This document shows, in pieces, positions 21,420-32,705 of a stretch of 64,000 nt of DNA. The notes under the pieces were generated by a model. The model had not been told where the DNA came from and did no database searches. It saw nothing but the letters and a program-made list of their open reading frames with translations. A program made the translations under genes and the position numbers. The stretch's first letter is position 1, and each line of letters begins with the position of its first letter. Origin of the DNA: Spiroplasma syrphidicola EA-1 (GTDB lineage: Bacteria; Bacillota_I; Bacilli_A; Mycoplasmatales; Mycoplasmataceae); the NCBI RefSeq assembly GCF_000400955.1, contig NC_021284.1:248001-312000 (forward strand), read 5' to 3'.

Positions 21420-21716
21420 ATGGTAAAACTACGTTTAAAAAGAACAGGTAAAAAGAAAGCAGCTTTTTATCGCATTGTTGCAATTGATGCTCGTGTCAAA
21501 CGTGATGGTGAATACATTGAATTAATTGGAACATACAACCCAATTAATGGGGATGTAAAAATTGATCAAGAAATTGCTTTTAAATGACTACAAAATGGGG
21601 CGCAACCAACTGATACTGTTCGTAATTTATTAAGTAAAGCAGGTCTAATGACAAAATTACATAACGAAAAACAAGCAGTTAAAAAAGATAGTGCCAAACC
21701 AAAAAAAGGAAAATAG
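21420..21716 (+). CDS. rpsP: 30S ribosomal protein S16
   Basis: A 98-residue S16 ([23 protein letters not shown] and IGTYNP) with one TGA Trp in [15 protein letters not shown]. The lysine-rich C-terminal tail is extended. First gene of the rpsP-rimM-trmD-rplS operon, with a 93-base 5' region to its promoter's -35 box and AGAAAGGA upstream of the ATG. Confidence 0.96.
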
Positions 21717-21789
21717 CATTTCGCTAAATTCATCAGATTAATTATTATTTGGGACCAATATTAAAATTAATTAGAATAAGGACATATTT

Positions 21790-22278
21790 ATGGAAAATTT
21801 AATTAAAGTTTTTACAATCAAAAAGCCCCATGGAATTAAAGGGGAGTTAAAAGTGATAAGTTTAATTAATCTTAAAACTTACGCAACTGTTGATAATAAA
21901 TTAGCGTTTATTAAAATTGGTGAAATTTTTAACCCCGTAACCGTTGAAAAAGTATTTGGAACAATTGATAAATTAGTCATGCGGTTAAAAGAATATCGTA
22001 ATATTAATGATGTTACTAAATTCCAAGGTTGTGATGTCTATTTTAAAAAAGATGATATTGGTGATGTTCCAGTCTTAACTTCATTGATTGGATATCAAGT
22101 AATCAAAGATGATGAAATAATTGGTACTGTAATTGACCAGTTAGAAACAAAAGCTCATCCGGTTCTCCGAATTAAAGGTTTGGACAATGATCAAATAATG
22201 TTAATTCCAATTGTTAAAGAATATGTTCAAGCAATTGATGAACTAACAGAAAGGGTAATATTAGATAAGGTGATTTAA
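21790..22278 (+). CDS. rimM: Ribosome maturation factor RimM
   Basis: Assists 30S head assembly. The 162-residue product has the N-terminal beta-barrel signature KPHGIKGELKV, followed by a PRC-barrel-like domain (LIGYQVI.DDEIIGTV.D and the ending LIPIV.EYVQAID). It lies between rpsP and trmD, the usual place. Confidence 0.93.
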   Translation: MENLIKVFTIKKPHGIKGELKVISLINLKTYATVDNKLAFIKIGEIFNPVTVEKVFGTIDKLVMRLKEYRNINDVTKFQGCDVYFKKDDIGDVPVLTSLIGYQVIKDDEIIGTVIDQLETKAHPVLRIKGLDNDQIMLIPIVKEYVQAIDELTERVILDKVI

Positions 22279-22279
22279 T

Positions 22280-23008
22280 GTGAAAAAATTTACAGTCTTA
22301 ACTTTATTCCCAGAGATGTTTGCCGGATTTGTGACGACATCAATTATTAAAAAAGCCCTTGAAAGAAAGTTAATTGCGATTGAAATTGTTGATATTCGTG
22401 ATTATAGTGTTGGTAAACACCATCAAGTTGATGATTATCAATATGGTGGGGGGCAAGGAATGGTCTTAATGCTTGAACCTTTGGTAAAAGCAATTCGGGC
22501 TCATCAAACAAGCAATAGTCTTGTTGTCTTATTAACCCCCCAAGGACAAACTTACCAACAAAAAATGGCCGTTAATTTGGCCAATGATAAGGCTGATTTA
22601 ATTTTAATTTGTGGTCACTACGAAGGTTTTGATGAAAGAATTTTACATTATGTGGATTTAGAACTTTCCTTGGGAGATTATGTCTTAACAGGGGGAGAGT
22701 TAGCTAGCATGGTCGTAATTGATAGTATTGCCCGATTAGCAACAGATGTTATTAATCCAGAATCCCATCAAAATGATTCTTTTTCCGAAGAGTTATTAGA
22801 CTATCCGGTTTATACGAAACCAGTTACTTTTGAAGGCCATGAAGTACCAGCGGTATTATTAAGTGGTCATCATCAAAATATTGCCCAATGACGGGAATTT
22901 AAAGCTTTTGAAAAAACCTTTTACAAAAGACCAGATTTATTAAAAGATAAAAAATTATCTGAACTGCAACAAAAATGGTTAGCAGAATTAGAACAAAAAG
23001 AAAATTAG
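22280..23008 (+). CDS. trmD: tRNA (guanine-N1)-methyltransferase
   Basis: Methylates G37 of tRNAs. SPOUT trefoil-knot fold with [19 protein letters not shown] and the knot segment [14 protein letters not shown]. Length 242 residues. The start is GTG at 22280, one base after the rimM stop; the ATG two bases earlier is in another frame. Overlap-type spacing implies coupling with rimM. Confidence 0.95.
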
Positions 23009-23024
23009 AAAGGAAACAAAGATT

Positions 23025-23387
23025 ATGAATATGCGTTTAGTAGATGAAGTAACAATCAGTCAACTTCGTAATGATTTACCTGAATTTTCATCAGGAGATA
23101 CTATTCAAGTCCATTACAAAATTCAAGAAGGAAATAAATTTAGAATCCAGCTTTTTGAAGGAGTTGTAATTAAATTACAAGGTAGTGGAATTACAAAATC
23201 AGTAACAATTAGAAAAATTAGTAATGGAACTGGTGTTGAAAGAAACTTCCCAATTCATTCACCTTTAATCGAAAAGATTCAAGTTGTTAAATATGGGAAA
23301 GTACGTCGCGCAAGAATTTACTACATGAGAGATCGTCAAGGTAAAGCTGCTCGTATTAAAGAAATTATTAATCCAAGAAAAAAATAA
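23025..23387 (+). CDS. rplS: 50S ribosomal protein L19
   Basis: A 120-residue L19 at the subunit interface ([27 protein letters not shown] and [16 protein letters not shown]). Two in-frame ATGs (23025, 23031) are possible; the first fits the AGAAAGGA site. It ends the rpsP operon. Confidence 0.96.
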   Translation: MNMRLVDEVTISQLRNDLPEFSSGDTIQVHYKIQEGNKFRIQLFEGVVIKLQGSGITKSVTIRKISNGTGVERNFPIHSPLIEKIQVVKYGKVRRARIYYMRDRQGKAARIKEIINPRKK

Positions 23388-23457
23388 TATGTCACAATAA
23401 AGAAAAAATTGCATATTATTCGACAATAATTTAATATCACGAGGAGGTATATTAGTT

Positions 23458-24318
23458 ATGCACGCAGAACAAGGTGAATTAGTGTCCTCTAAATTTATTA
23501 AAACTAGTAAAAAGATTTTAGATTTAGCAAAGGAAATGGATGTTGTCGTTGAAATTGTGGACGCCAGAATCCCCATTTCTGGGGCAAATTTATTGGATTA
23601 CCATGCTTTGGGGAATAAAAAACGACTAATATTTTTAACAAATCCGCACAGAGCAGACGCCAAGCAAACAGAAGCTTGGGTTGAATTTTATAACAACAAC
23701 GGAATCAAGTGTCAAATTCTTGATACCGATAAATTATTGCTAGAAGATAACCAAGAATTTCTTAACAGTGATTGAGCTGAAGAATTAATAAAACTTAAAA
23801 ATAAAAAAATCTTAATAATTGGACTACCAAATAGTTTACGAACTCTGGTATTGGCGAATTTATTCAATTTACCAGAATTAGCTGATGGTATCCCAAGCAA
23901 CTTATACTGAAAATCGAAAGCAACACGCTTTCCTGATGTTGAAATTATGGTAACCCCTGATATCACACCGTTAAATCCCTTTGACCAAGAGGTATATTGA
24001 CATACTCAAATGTTAGGTATCTTTACTGTTGAAGGTAATGAGGAAAGTGTTGCTGTAAAATTATTTGAATTTTTAGTTAAAAAATATAAAAAGAAATTAG
24101 AGGAAGGCTATGGTCTAACGCCAAAAGAAGCAATTAAGGTTAATGACATTGTTAAATGCTTAATTAAAATTATGGCGATTACCAAAGGAATCCAAATTAA
24201 CGAAATTTCTGATTTAACAGAGGCTTGTACCAACTTTTTTGAAGATTTTATTAGTGCTAAGCGCATAAATAAAGTAACGCTTGAATGAGTTAGTGATTAT
24301 GAAAAAAAATCCTTATAA
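23458..24318 (+). CDS. RbgA/YlqF-like pseudo-GTPase
   Basis: A 286-residue relative of the circularly permuted GTPase RbgA, which is encoded directly downstream. It keeps VVVEIVDARIPISGAN (as in VIEIVDARIP of RbgA) and the overall order, but the nucleotide motifs are gone: the NKxD position reads TNPHRAD and the P-loop position reads GLPNSLRTLV instead of GxPNVGKST. It probably cannot bind GTP conventionally. The frame is intact over 287 codons, so it appears to be maintained. TTGCAT and TAATAT, 17 bases apart, precede a GAGGAGG site. Confidence 0.75.
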
Positions 24319-24338
24319 TTTTGTAAGGATTTTTTTAT
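24306..24338 (+). terminator. Terminator overlapping the pseudo-GTPase stop
   Basis: AAATCCTTA, eight-base loop, TAAGGATTT, then T run; the 5' arm contains the last codons of the gene. Confidence 0.88.
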
Positions 24339-24375
24339 TTCGTTATAATTAAAGTAAGAAAGTTTGAGGGGTAAT

Positions 24376-25257
24376 ATGAGAGCAAATATTCATTGGTTTC
24401 CTGGTCATATGGCGAAAACAATTCGCCAATTAGATGAACAGAATAAGTTAATTGATTTAGTAATTGAAATTGTTGATAGTCGGATTCCGAACTCATCACG
24501 GAACCCTTTAGTTGATAAGATTTTTGCTAATAAACCAAAGCTGATGATTTTAAATAAAAAAGATCTCGCCGACCCCAAAATTACAGCAAAATGAATTAAT
24601 TACTATCAACAACACGGGCAAATGGCAATTACTTTAAATAGTAAGGATTTACAAATTAAAAAAGAAATTATTGCAAAGATCTATGAAGTTTTAGCCCCAA
24701 AAATTAATAAAGCGCTGACAAGAGGAATTAAAAATCCAAAACTTAAAGTGTTAATTATTGGGATTCCAAATGTGGGGAAATCAACTTTTATTAATGCGTT
24801 AATTAAGCGCCAATCAGCTAAAGTTGGTAATAAGCCAGGGGTCACAAAGGGCCAACAATGATTAAAATTAAATGAACAAATTGATTTAGTTGATACGCCG
24901 GGGATTTTATGACCAAAATTTGATGATCCCCAAGTCGCTTTAAATCTCGCCTTTACGCGATCAATTAAAGAAGATATTTTACCAAAAGAAGAAGTTGCCT
25001 TTGGAGCATTAAAGTTTTTTTATCAGCATTATTTTGCCCCATTAAAAGAGATTTACCAATTAACCTATAATCCGGACGTTAATCTTGATGATGAAGTAAC
25101 GGTCTTTAATTTAATGTTAGAAATGCAAACAAATAAATTTAAAGTTAAAAGTGAGGATAATATTGATCGGATTGTGAACGATTTTTTAAACCACCTTTGA
25201 AATAACCAATTAGGACTAGTATCGTTTGAAAGTCCACTAAAGGAAAACAATGAATAA
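24376..25257 (+). CDS. rbgA: Ribosome biogenesis GTPase RbgA (YlqF)
   Basis: Late 50S assembly GTPase. Circularly permuted motif order is clear: [10 protein letters not shown] at the N-terminus, [11 protein letters not shown]4 LNKKDL, G1 GIPNVGKST, switch [12 protein letters not shown], and G3 DTPGI. Length 293 residues. Start ATG 24376 follows GAGGGG. The last eight bases overlap the rnhB start, so the two are co-translated. Confidence 0.95.
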
Positions 25258-25864
25258 ATTTGAACAAGACCTTTTAAAAGACAATCAACCAATTGAATAT
25301 TTAGCAGGGACAGATGAAGCTGGCCGGGGTTGTTTAGCAGGACCGTTAGTAGTGGGGGCTGTTATTCTTCCACGAGATTATCACAATCCAGCGATTAAAG
25401 ATAGTAAAAAACTATCAGAAAAGAAACGACTCGAATTATATGATGAAATTATTAACGTGGCAATAAGTTATCAAATTATTGTAATGTCGGTCAAAGAAGT
25501 GGAAGATTTAAATCCAAAACGAGCAAGTATTGTTGGAATGGAACGAGCAATTTCAAGATTATCTGTTAAGCCAGATTTAATTTTAACAGATGCTGAAAAA
25601 ATTGATGCTAAGTTTAACTATATCGCAATTATTGATGGGGATAATTTATCACAAACAATTGGCGCTGCCTCAATTTTGGCAAAAGTTTATCGGGATAATT
25701 TAATGCAAGAATATCACCAGCAATTTCCCCAGTATCATTTTGACCAAAATAAAGGGTATGGAACAAAACACCATTTAGCAATGCTAAAAGAACATGGTTA
25801 TACTGCAATTCATCGCAAAACTTATCAACCAATTAAAACAATGGTTGCAGAAAATTTAGAATAA
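25250..25864 (+). CDS. rnhB: Ribonuclease HII
   Basis: Removes ribonucleotides from DNA and degrades RNA in hybrids. Asp22 and Glu23 (AGTDEAGRGCLAGPLVVGAV) begin the catalytic set; the remaining acids lie in LTDAEKID and KVYRDN. Length 204 residues. The start overlaps the end of rbgA. Confidence 0.95.
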   Translation: MNKFEQDLLKDNQPIEYLAGTDEAGRGCLAGPLVVGAVILPRDYHNPAIKDSKKLSEKKRLELYDEIINVAISYQIIVMSVKEVEDLNPKRASIVGMERAISRLSVKPDLILTDAEKIDAKFNYIAIIDGDNLSQTIGAASILAKVYRDNLMQEYHQQFPQYHFDQNKGYGTKHHLAMLKEHGYTAIHRKTYQPIKTMVAENLE

Positions 25865-25926
25865 AAAAAATTTATTCTTATTGAATTCAAAAATATGAAA
25901 AATTACTATCAAGGAGAACAATAAAA

Positions 25927-27462
25927 ATGAAAAAATTATTATTAATATCAGGAGCTGTTAGTATGTTAACTAGTAGCTTTGCGGGGCAAATTCCAGCCTT
26001 TCAACAAGAAACATTAGAACAAAAAGCACCCCGCGCAGGACAAGGAATATTAGATAATGTAAAAGAAAATTTATCAGACAATAAAATAAACAATATTTCA
26101 GTTTATTTTATTGGACGTAATGGGGCTTTTATTGCGATTCAAGAACTATTATCGGCCTTATTAACTGCCCAAAATTCCAAGAAAGAAGTTTATTTTTATT
26201 TAAGTCCGGGGATTAAAGATAGTGATGCCATTGGAACAATTAATTGATCAGCAATTACAGCTCACTTTCCAAATTTTCATTTTGGTCGCTCACAAACACA
26301 AGAATATATTACTGACCAAGATTTAAAAGCGGTAAAAGATAAATTACAACCAGACCAGAAAATGGATGTCTATATTGAAGATTTTGCCTTAGGACAAATT
26401 CGACCAACGCAAATGATTACTGATTTATCAGCATCATGGTCATTAATTGATTCAATTACCTTTCCAACTGATGGTGTTGGCCATTTCGGTTTTACGGCAA
26501 AAACACAACAATATCTAAATCAGTTATCGGACAGTACAAAAGATTATTATAGTGAAATTTGACAAAGTCTTTTTACTGGGGAAAAAACAACAGCTGATTA
26601 TAGTAGTAAAGATTTAAAAGGGGCTAGTCAGTATTTACCAGCCATTACAAATTTTGGTCAAGGCTTTAATAAAGTTAATAGTTGAGTTGCAACAGACCAA
26701 TATTATTTAGAGGGAACAACTTCACCACGAGCTTGAAATGAAATTGGGACAGGGTTGCACCAAGCCTGAACAGCCATGACCCCAGAAACGCAAGACATTT
26801 TTAAAACAGCTTATAACTTAAATAAGTTTGATTTTTCATATACAACTGATAAAAAAAATATTGTTTACTCTGGGTCGTTAATGAGCGAGGCGACAGCTTT
26901 AGCGAATGAAGCAGCTGTAATTGTGGATAATTATAACAAGTTTCATCAAAATTATGGGCAAGTAAATATTTTATATAAACCTCATCCGCGTGAAAAACAA
27001 AGTAACCTTAATAAATTAACAGAAACTGTTAAAAAAACAGTAAATGATTATAGCGATTGATTTCATATTGTTCCCCAAGAAGTACCAATTGAAGTTTTCC
27101 CATTAACAGATACCTTTATAACGGATTTAAATGTAGAAACTAAATTTGCATATTATATGTTTGGAACATCAACATCAGTTCAAACGTTTTATGAAGCGCA
27201 AGCCACGCCGCAAATTATTCAATTTATTTTTCCAACTACTCAAGATATTACAACAGCGCTTAATTGATATGGTAAAAATAGTACAGTCTTAGATTTTAGT
27301 AAAGCATTTAGTCAAAATATGCCAGTAAAACATAATCAGTGGCTTATTATTTTATTAGCTACTTTAATTCCAACCGTTGTTATTATTGCCAGTGGTGTTG
27401 GAGGATATTATCTTTATCGTCATGTGAAAAAAAGTAAAAAACCAGTAATAAAATCAGAATAG
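25927..27462 (+). CDS. Membrane-anchored surface protein with a glycosyltransferase-like motif
   Basis: A 511-residue protein with an N-terminal signal-like segment (KLLLISGAVSMLTSSFAG) lacking a lipobox Cys, a long extracellular region, a C-terminal transmembrane helix at about 481-503 and a short basic tail. It should be anchored in the membrane and face outward. The segment NILYKPHPREKQSN near residue 350 resembles the YKPHPR motif of polysialyltransferase-type glycosyltransferases. That would be odd outside the cell, so the resemblance may be structural only. A single-gene unit ending at a strong terminator. Confidence 0.6.
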
Positions 27463-27479
27463 TATCTTCTGATTTTTTC
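27452..27479 (+). terminator. Terminator of surface-protein gene
   Basis: AATCAGAA, seven-base loop, TTCTGATT, then T run; it overlaps the stop codon. Confidence 0.88.
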
Positions 27480-27589
27480 TTTTCCTTTTATAGCAAAATA
27501 TTAGGAAAATAAATATTTTGCTATAATAAAGATATTAGTAAGCAATTATTGATTACAAAGGTACTAATTTGCAAAGGAGAAATTATCTT

Positions 27590-29248
27590 ATGAAAAAAAT
27601 TGTTATTATTGGTGGAGGTGCTGGTGGGGCTGGTGCTGCGGCAAAATGCCGTCGGTTAGATGAAACAGCTCAAATTACTGTTTATGAAAAATCAGGGTTT
27701 GCGTCTTATTCAAATTGTGGGTTGCCATATTATTTTTCTCATAAAATCAAAAATTTTGATAGCCTAATTCTAAATACCCCCGAAGCGTTAAAAACTAATT
27801 ATAATTTTGATGTGTTTGTTAAACATGAAGTATTTGCCTTAGATGTTCCAACAAAAACGATTAAGGTGAGAAATTTATTAACAGGGACAGAATTTAGCGA
27901 TAATTATGATGTTTTAATTATTGCGGCGGGGGCCCCTGCCTTACGACCAAATATTCCAGGGTTAGCAGAAAGTAATAATGTCTTTTCCCTAAAAACTCCT
28001 GATGATATTTTAGCAGTTGATGAATATCTTAAAAAACATGGTGAACCTGAGGATGTTGTCATTGTTGGTGGTGGTTTTATTGGCGTTGAAATTGCGGAAA
28101 ATTTTAAAATTAGAGGGGTTAAAAATGTCACAATTATTGATGCCCAAGATCAATTATTTTTAACTGTTGATAAAGATATTGCCGCTTGAGGACATAAAGC
28201 CTTATTAGAAAAAGGAATTACCTTAAAATTGCAAAAAAGTTTAGCAAGTTTTGCAGATAATGGTAAGACAATTGTTTTAGCGGATGGGGAGAAAATTAAA
28301 ACGGATTTAACATTTTTAACAATTGGAGTTCGCCCGGAAGTAGAAATTTATCGTCAAAATGGGATTGTGATCGGAACAACTGGAGGGATAAAAACCGATA
28401 AATATCAAGCAACTAATATTAAAGATATTTATGCAATTGGTGATATTGCTGAAACATTTGATCTAGCGGGGAATCCTGTGCGAATTGCTTTAGCGACTCC
28501 GGCCTCTCGCCAAGCGATAGTCGCCGCAAATCATATTTATCAAATTAACGATGAATATAAGGGTAGCCAAGGAACAAATGCTATTAGTATTTTTGAAACA
28601 ACAATTGCATCGATTGGTAAAACAGAAAAACAATTGCAAAAAGAAGAAATTAAATATCACAAAGTTGTTGTGGCTAAGCAAAATAAACTAGGATTACTAG
28701 GAGGACAATTTATTTGATTAAAACTCTTGTTTACTAAAGAAGGTGTGATATTAGGAGCTCAAGCTGTTGGACCAGAAAGCACCGAAAAACGAATTACCTA
28801 TTTAGCAATTGTGATGTATGCCAAACAAACAGTTTTTGATTTAGTTGAATATCAAGTTGCTTATAATCCTGTTGTTGATAATTCTTTTGATGTAATTAAT
28901 ATGGCTGGGCGAGCAGGGCGACTTGTTCTAGAAGAAAGTTATCAAATTGCTTTTGTGGAAGATGTTGAAACTTTACTAGAACAAGGGTGAACAATTTTAG
29001 ATGTTCGTAAACCAGGAGAACTAACGGCGATGGGCCAAATTCCAGGGTCAATTAATATCCCGTGAGATCAATTACGTTATCGTATTAAGGAATTAGATTT
29101 GACAAAAAAATATTTGGTTCATTGTCGTTCAGGGGCTCGCTCATATAATGCAACTTTAATTTTACAAGCGCATGGGTTTAAAAAAGTTAAAAACCTTGCG
29201 GGAGGTTATGAATATTGAATGGTATATCAACAGTATCATAACCTTTAA
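27590..29248 (+). CDS. CoA-disulfide reductase with C-terminal rhodanese domain
   Basis: A 552-residue flavoprotein. The N-terminal FAD site is VIIGGGAGGAGAAAKCRR; Cys43 in YSNCGLPYY is the single redox cysteine of CoA-disulfide reductase and related NADH-dependent enzymes; a second GGGFIGVEIAE Rossmann loop binds NAD(P)H; AIGDIAET binds FAD. From about residue 460 it carries a rhodanese domain with active-site Cys512 in VHCRSGARS. This is the CoADR-RHD architecture. Possible roles are thiol balance or persulfide reduction. ATG 27590 follows AAAGGAG; a terminator follows. Confidence 0.88.
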
Positions 29249-29276
29249 AAGATGTTAAAAAAATTAACATCTTTTT
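29247..29276 (+). terminator. Terminator after the flavoprotein
   Basis: AAAAGATGTTAA, AAAAA loop, TTAACATCTTTTT. Twelve-base-pair stem. Confidence 0.9.
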
Positions 29277-29400
29277 ATTTTGAATCTTGCTGATCTGTTA
29301 AATGGTGGATTACTAGTAATCTTTGGAAAATAATAATATAATATATAAGTATAAAACAATAGTAACAATTAATAATTGATTAGTTAGGCGGAATAAAGCG

Positions 29401-30219
29401 ATGAATTTATTTAATAGTGCTTATGATATTTTTTATGAAGTTATGACGAGTTGAGCCAATTGATTGTTTTTTGGCTTAGCAATTTTTGGTTATTTAGTGT
29501 TCTTACTGTGCTATTGAATTTACTTATTTTCCCAATGAAAAACTAATTTAAAAAGAGCAAAATATGATGCTAATGAAGAACTTTTAAAAACAAAAATAAA
29601 TCCAGATGGAGAAACTCAGCAAGCAATTACAATAATTATTAACACAATTGGGGAGATGATTAATAATAATGATGCGGAGAACATCTTATTTATTGATTCA
29701 AATATTAAAAAAGATGCTATTTTATCCCATTGTTGACAGTATTATGAAGAAGATAAAACTTATAATAGTTCTTATGTTGATTGCCAAAAGCTTGAACAAA
29801 ATCGCCACCATGAGTATGGCTCATTATTAATTGGGCGATTAGTTTCTTTAGCGAATTATAAAGTCTATATGAATAAAAAAATGCGAATGAAAGTAATTAA
29901 TATTTTTGCTTCAAAATTACCATTTACTCCGGCTTCCGATATTAGTAATTTAGAAGTACAAAAGAAAACGATTATTTTTTTAGATAATATTGATGCTTGT
30001 AAAGCTGATACGATTAAGGATACCTTAGAAATTATTAAAAATAGTTTTTTAGATATCAGTAACTTAATAATAGTATGTCCAATTAATAAACATCATATGA
30101 CCAAAGTCTTAAACCATTATTATTCATATAACTTAGTGTTATCAGAAGAAGAATTAGCCAATAATAAAGTCTTTGATCATTATGCCAAAGCAACAAATAG
30201 TAAAATTATTGAAGTATAA
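29401..30219 (+). CDS. Membrane-anchored protein with KAP-like segment, no P-loop
   Basis: A 272-residue protein with one N-terminal membrane segment (WLFFGLAIFGYLVFLLCYWIYLF, many Trp from TGA) and a cytoplasmic domain. KTIIFLDNIDACKADTIKDT followed by NLIIVCPINKHH resembles the Walker B and sensor region of KAP-family P-loop NTPases, but no Walker A motif is visible, so ATP hydrolysis is unlikely. No clear Shine-Dalgarno site before the ATG. Function unknown. Confidence 0.55.
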
Positions 30220-30220
30220 A

Positions 30221-30250
30221 AAATAAAATCGGTTTAAGATTTTATTTTTT
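30221..30250 (+). terminator. Terminator after the KAP-like gene
   Basis: AAATAAAATC, seven-base loop, GATTTTATTT, then T run. Confidence 0.85.
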
Positions 30251-30315
30251 ATTATCGGCTAATTTAGTTGCAAAATAACGAGAGATAAGTTATATTTTAT
30301 TTATAACTAAATAAA

Positions 30316-30382
30316 AACTTATATATGCTAGTAAGATGAACTAGCGTTTCTACGTCTTGTCAATCTTAAGATACTATAGGTT
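30316..30382 (+). promoter_or_regulatory. Purine (guanine-class) riboswitch aptamer
   Basis: Three-way junction aptamer. P1 pairs AACTTA (30316-30321) with TAGGTT (30377-30382); P2 pairs GCTAGT with ACTAGC; J2/3 has the conserved TTTCTAC; P3 pairs TCTT with AAGA; J3/1 reads ACTAT. The C in ACTAT is the ligand-pairing position of guanine/hypoxanthine switches (U in adenine switches). It lies 96 bases before hpt-guaA, which make GMP. The expression platform is not obvious; occlusion of translation or of a weak hairpin is possible. Confidence 0.85.
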
Positions 30383-30478
30383 ATGAAATTTGTATGATAG
30401 CATATTTTCTTTTACATAATCAGTTTAGGAAGTTAAATTGTTTATGTTTTTATTTTTATGGGGTAAAGGAGAAAAATA

Positions 30479-31000
30479 GTGGATAAAGAAAAATTAGAAT
30501 TGTATATTTCTGCTCAGGAAATTCAAAGTCGGATTAAAGCTTATGGGGAAAAAATTACTAAACTTTATCAAGGAACAACTTTACATTGTATTGGGATTAT
30601 GAATGGTTCATTATTCTTTTTTAGTGATTTACTACGTCAGATTGATAACTATATTGTCATTGATACAATTACGGTTTCAAGTTATCAAGGGGTTAATTCA
30701 ACTGGAGAAATTATTTTTAGTAAAGCCGTGACAAAAAATATTGAGGATAAAGATGTTTTATTAATTGAAGATTTAATCGATACAGGGAAAACTTTATCAG
30801 TTGTCATTGCGGAAATTAAAAAATTAAAACCAAAAAGTTTACGAGTGGTTTGTTTAGCAGATAAAATTGATTGTCACCCAGACTTTAAATATGAATATGA
30901 AGCCTTATTTGATATTAAAGATGAGTTTGTCGTTGGTTATGGATTTGATGTTGATGATCGTTATCGTCAGTTAGAAGATATTTATATTTATAGAGGATAG
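30479..31000 (+). CDS. hpt: Hypoxanthine phosphoribosyltransferase
   Basis: Makes IMP or GMP from hypoxanthine or guanine and PRPP. The type I phosphoribosyltransferase fold shows [14 protein letters not shown] (PPi loop), the flexible SSYQG loop and the PRPP motif EDLIDTGKT at residues 97-105. Length 173 residues. Start is GTG at 30479 after AAAGGAGAAA. Under the upstream guanine riboswitch and in operon with guaA (8-base gap). Confidence 0.95.
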   Translation: MDKEKLELYISAQEIQSRIKAYGEKITKLYQGTTLHCIGIMNGSLFFFSDLLRQIDNYIVIDTITVSSYQGVNSTGEIIFSKAVTKNIEDKDVLLIEDLIDTGKTLSVVIAEIKKLKPKSLRVVCLADKIDCHPDFKYEYEALFDIKDEFVVGYGFDVDDRYRQLEDIYIYRG

Positions 31001-31008
31001 GGGAAATT

Positions 31009-32550
31009 ATGAAAGAAAAAAATTTTATTGTTATTTTAGATTTTGGCTCACAGTATACCCAGTTAATTGCTCGCCGAATTAGGGATTTAGAAGTTTACTG
31101 TGAGGTATGACCTTATAATGTTGAGTTAGAGAAATTAAAAGCGCCCGGGATTAAAGGAGTTATTTTATCGGGCGGACCAGCTTCTGTTTATGCCGAAGAT
31201 GCTTTTCTAATTGGAAAAGAAATTTATCACTTAGGGGTTCCTGTTTTAGGAATTTGTTATGGAATGCAGTTAACTTGTCATTTATTTGAGGGAAAAGTAA
31301 GTCGTGCGGCAAAACAAGAATTTGGGTTTGCTAGTTTAATGCTAGATGAAACAAATGATGAGTTATTTTATCAAATTAAAGATAATGAACAAGTATGAAT
31401 GAGTCATGCTGATCATATTGAAATTTTACCCCCAGAGTTTAAACAATTAGGACATAGTGTTAATTCAATTAGTGCTATTAAGCATAACTCATTGCCAATT
31501 TATGGTTTACAATTTCACCCAGAAGTAACTCACACCGTAATTGGGAAACAATTATTAGCTAATTTTGTTTTTAAAATTGCTAAGTGTTCGCCTGATTGAC
31601 AACTTTCATCATTTATTGAAACAACTGTTGAAAATATTCGCACAATAGTTAAAGAAGATAAAGTTATTTTAGCTTTATCTGGGGGAGTTGATTCAAGTGT
31701 TTGTGCGGTCTTATTAAATCAAGCAATTGGTACTCAATTACAATGTATTTTTATTGATACGGGATTATTACGCTTAGATAGTGGTTGAAATGATATTCAA
31801 CAGTTACAACAACAATTTGGTTTAAATGTGATGCGCATTGATGCGAAAGAACGTTACTTTAATAGTTTAAAAGGGGTAACTGATCCAGAACAAAAACGTA
31901 AAATAATTGGTCAGTTATTTATTGAAATTTTTAATGAGGAAGCCCAAAAAATCAAAGATGTGAAATGATTAGGACAAGGGACAATTTATCCCGATATTAT
32001 TGAATCAGTTTCGGTTAAAGGACCATCAGCAACAATTAAATCCCACCATAATGTTGGGGGCTTACCAAAAGAAATGCCGTTCCAATTAATTGAACCATTA
32101 CGAGAATTATTTAAAGATGAGGTGCGTAAAACCGGGGAATTACTAGGAATTGGTCATGACTTTGTTTATAAGCATCCGTTCCCAGGACCAGGCTTAGCAG
32201 TTCGAATTATTGGGGAAGTTAGTCCAGAGAAAGTTGATATTTTACAACAAGCTGATCATATCTTTATGGAAGAATTACATAAGAATCATTTGTACCATGA
32301 AGTATCACAAGCTTTTGTTGTTTTATTACCGGTTCAATCAGTTGGGGTAATGGGTGATGTCAGAACCTATGGTTATACCGTTGTATTACGTAGTGTTAAT
32401 ACAACCGACTTTATGACTGCGCATTGAAGTGAATTACCTTATGATTTCTTAGCTCATGTTTCACGTAGAATTGTCAGTGAAGTGTCAAATATTAACCGGG
32501 TAACTTATGATATTACTTCAAAACCACCAGCAACAATTGAGTGGGAATAA
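31009..32550 (+). CDS. guaA: GMP synthase (glutamine-hydrolysing)
   Basis: Converts XMP to GMP. The N-terminal class I glutamine amidotransferase has Cys83 (GICYGMQ) and HPEVT; the ATP pyrophosphatase domain has the P-loop LSGGVDSSV; the C-terminal dimerisation domain ends with KPPATIEWE. Length 513 residues. Second gene after the guanine riboswitch. Confidence 0.96.
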
Positions 32551-32560
32551 AATAAGAGTT

Positions 32561-32593
32561 AAAAATAGAATTTATAAATAAATTCTATTTTTT
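32561..32593 (+). terminator. Terminator after guaA
   Basis: AAATAGAATTTA, TAAA loop, TAAATTCTATTT, then T run. It marks the left edge of the accessory block. Confidence 0.88.
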
Positions 32594-32705
32594 GTATTAT
32601 AATTATCTTATATTAATAGTATTAATTTAAGTATAAATAATTTTTATAAAATATAATCCTTATTATTAAAAAATATTTATTTTTATAGAAAGATTTTAAA
32701 GTAAG

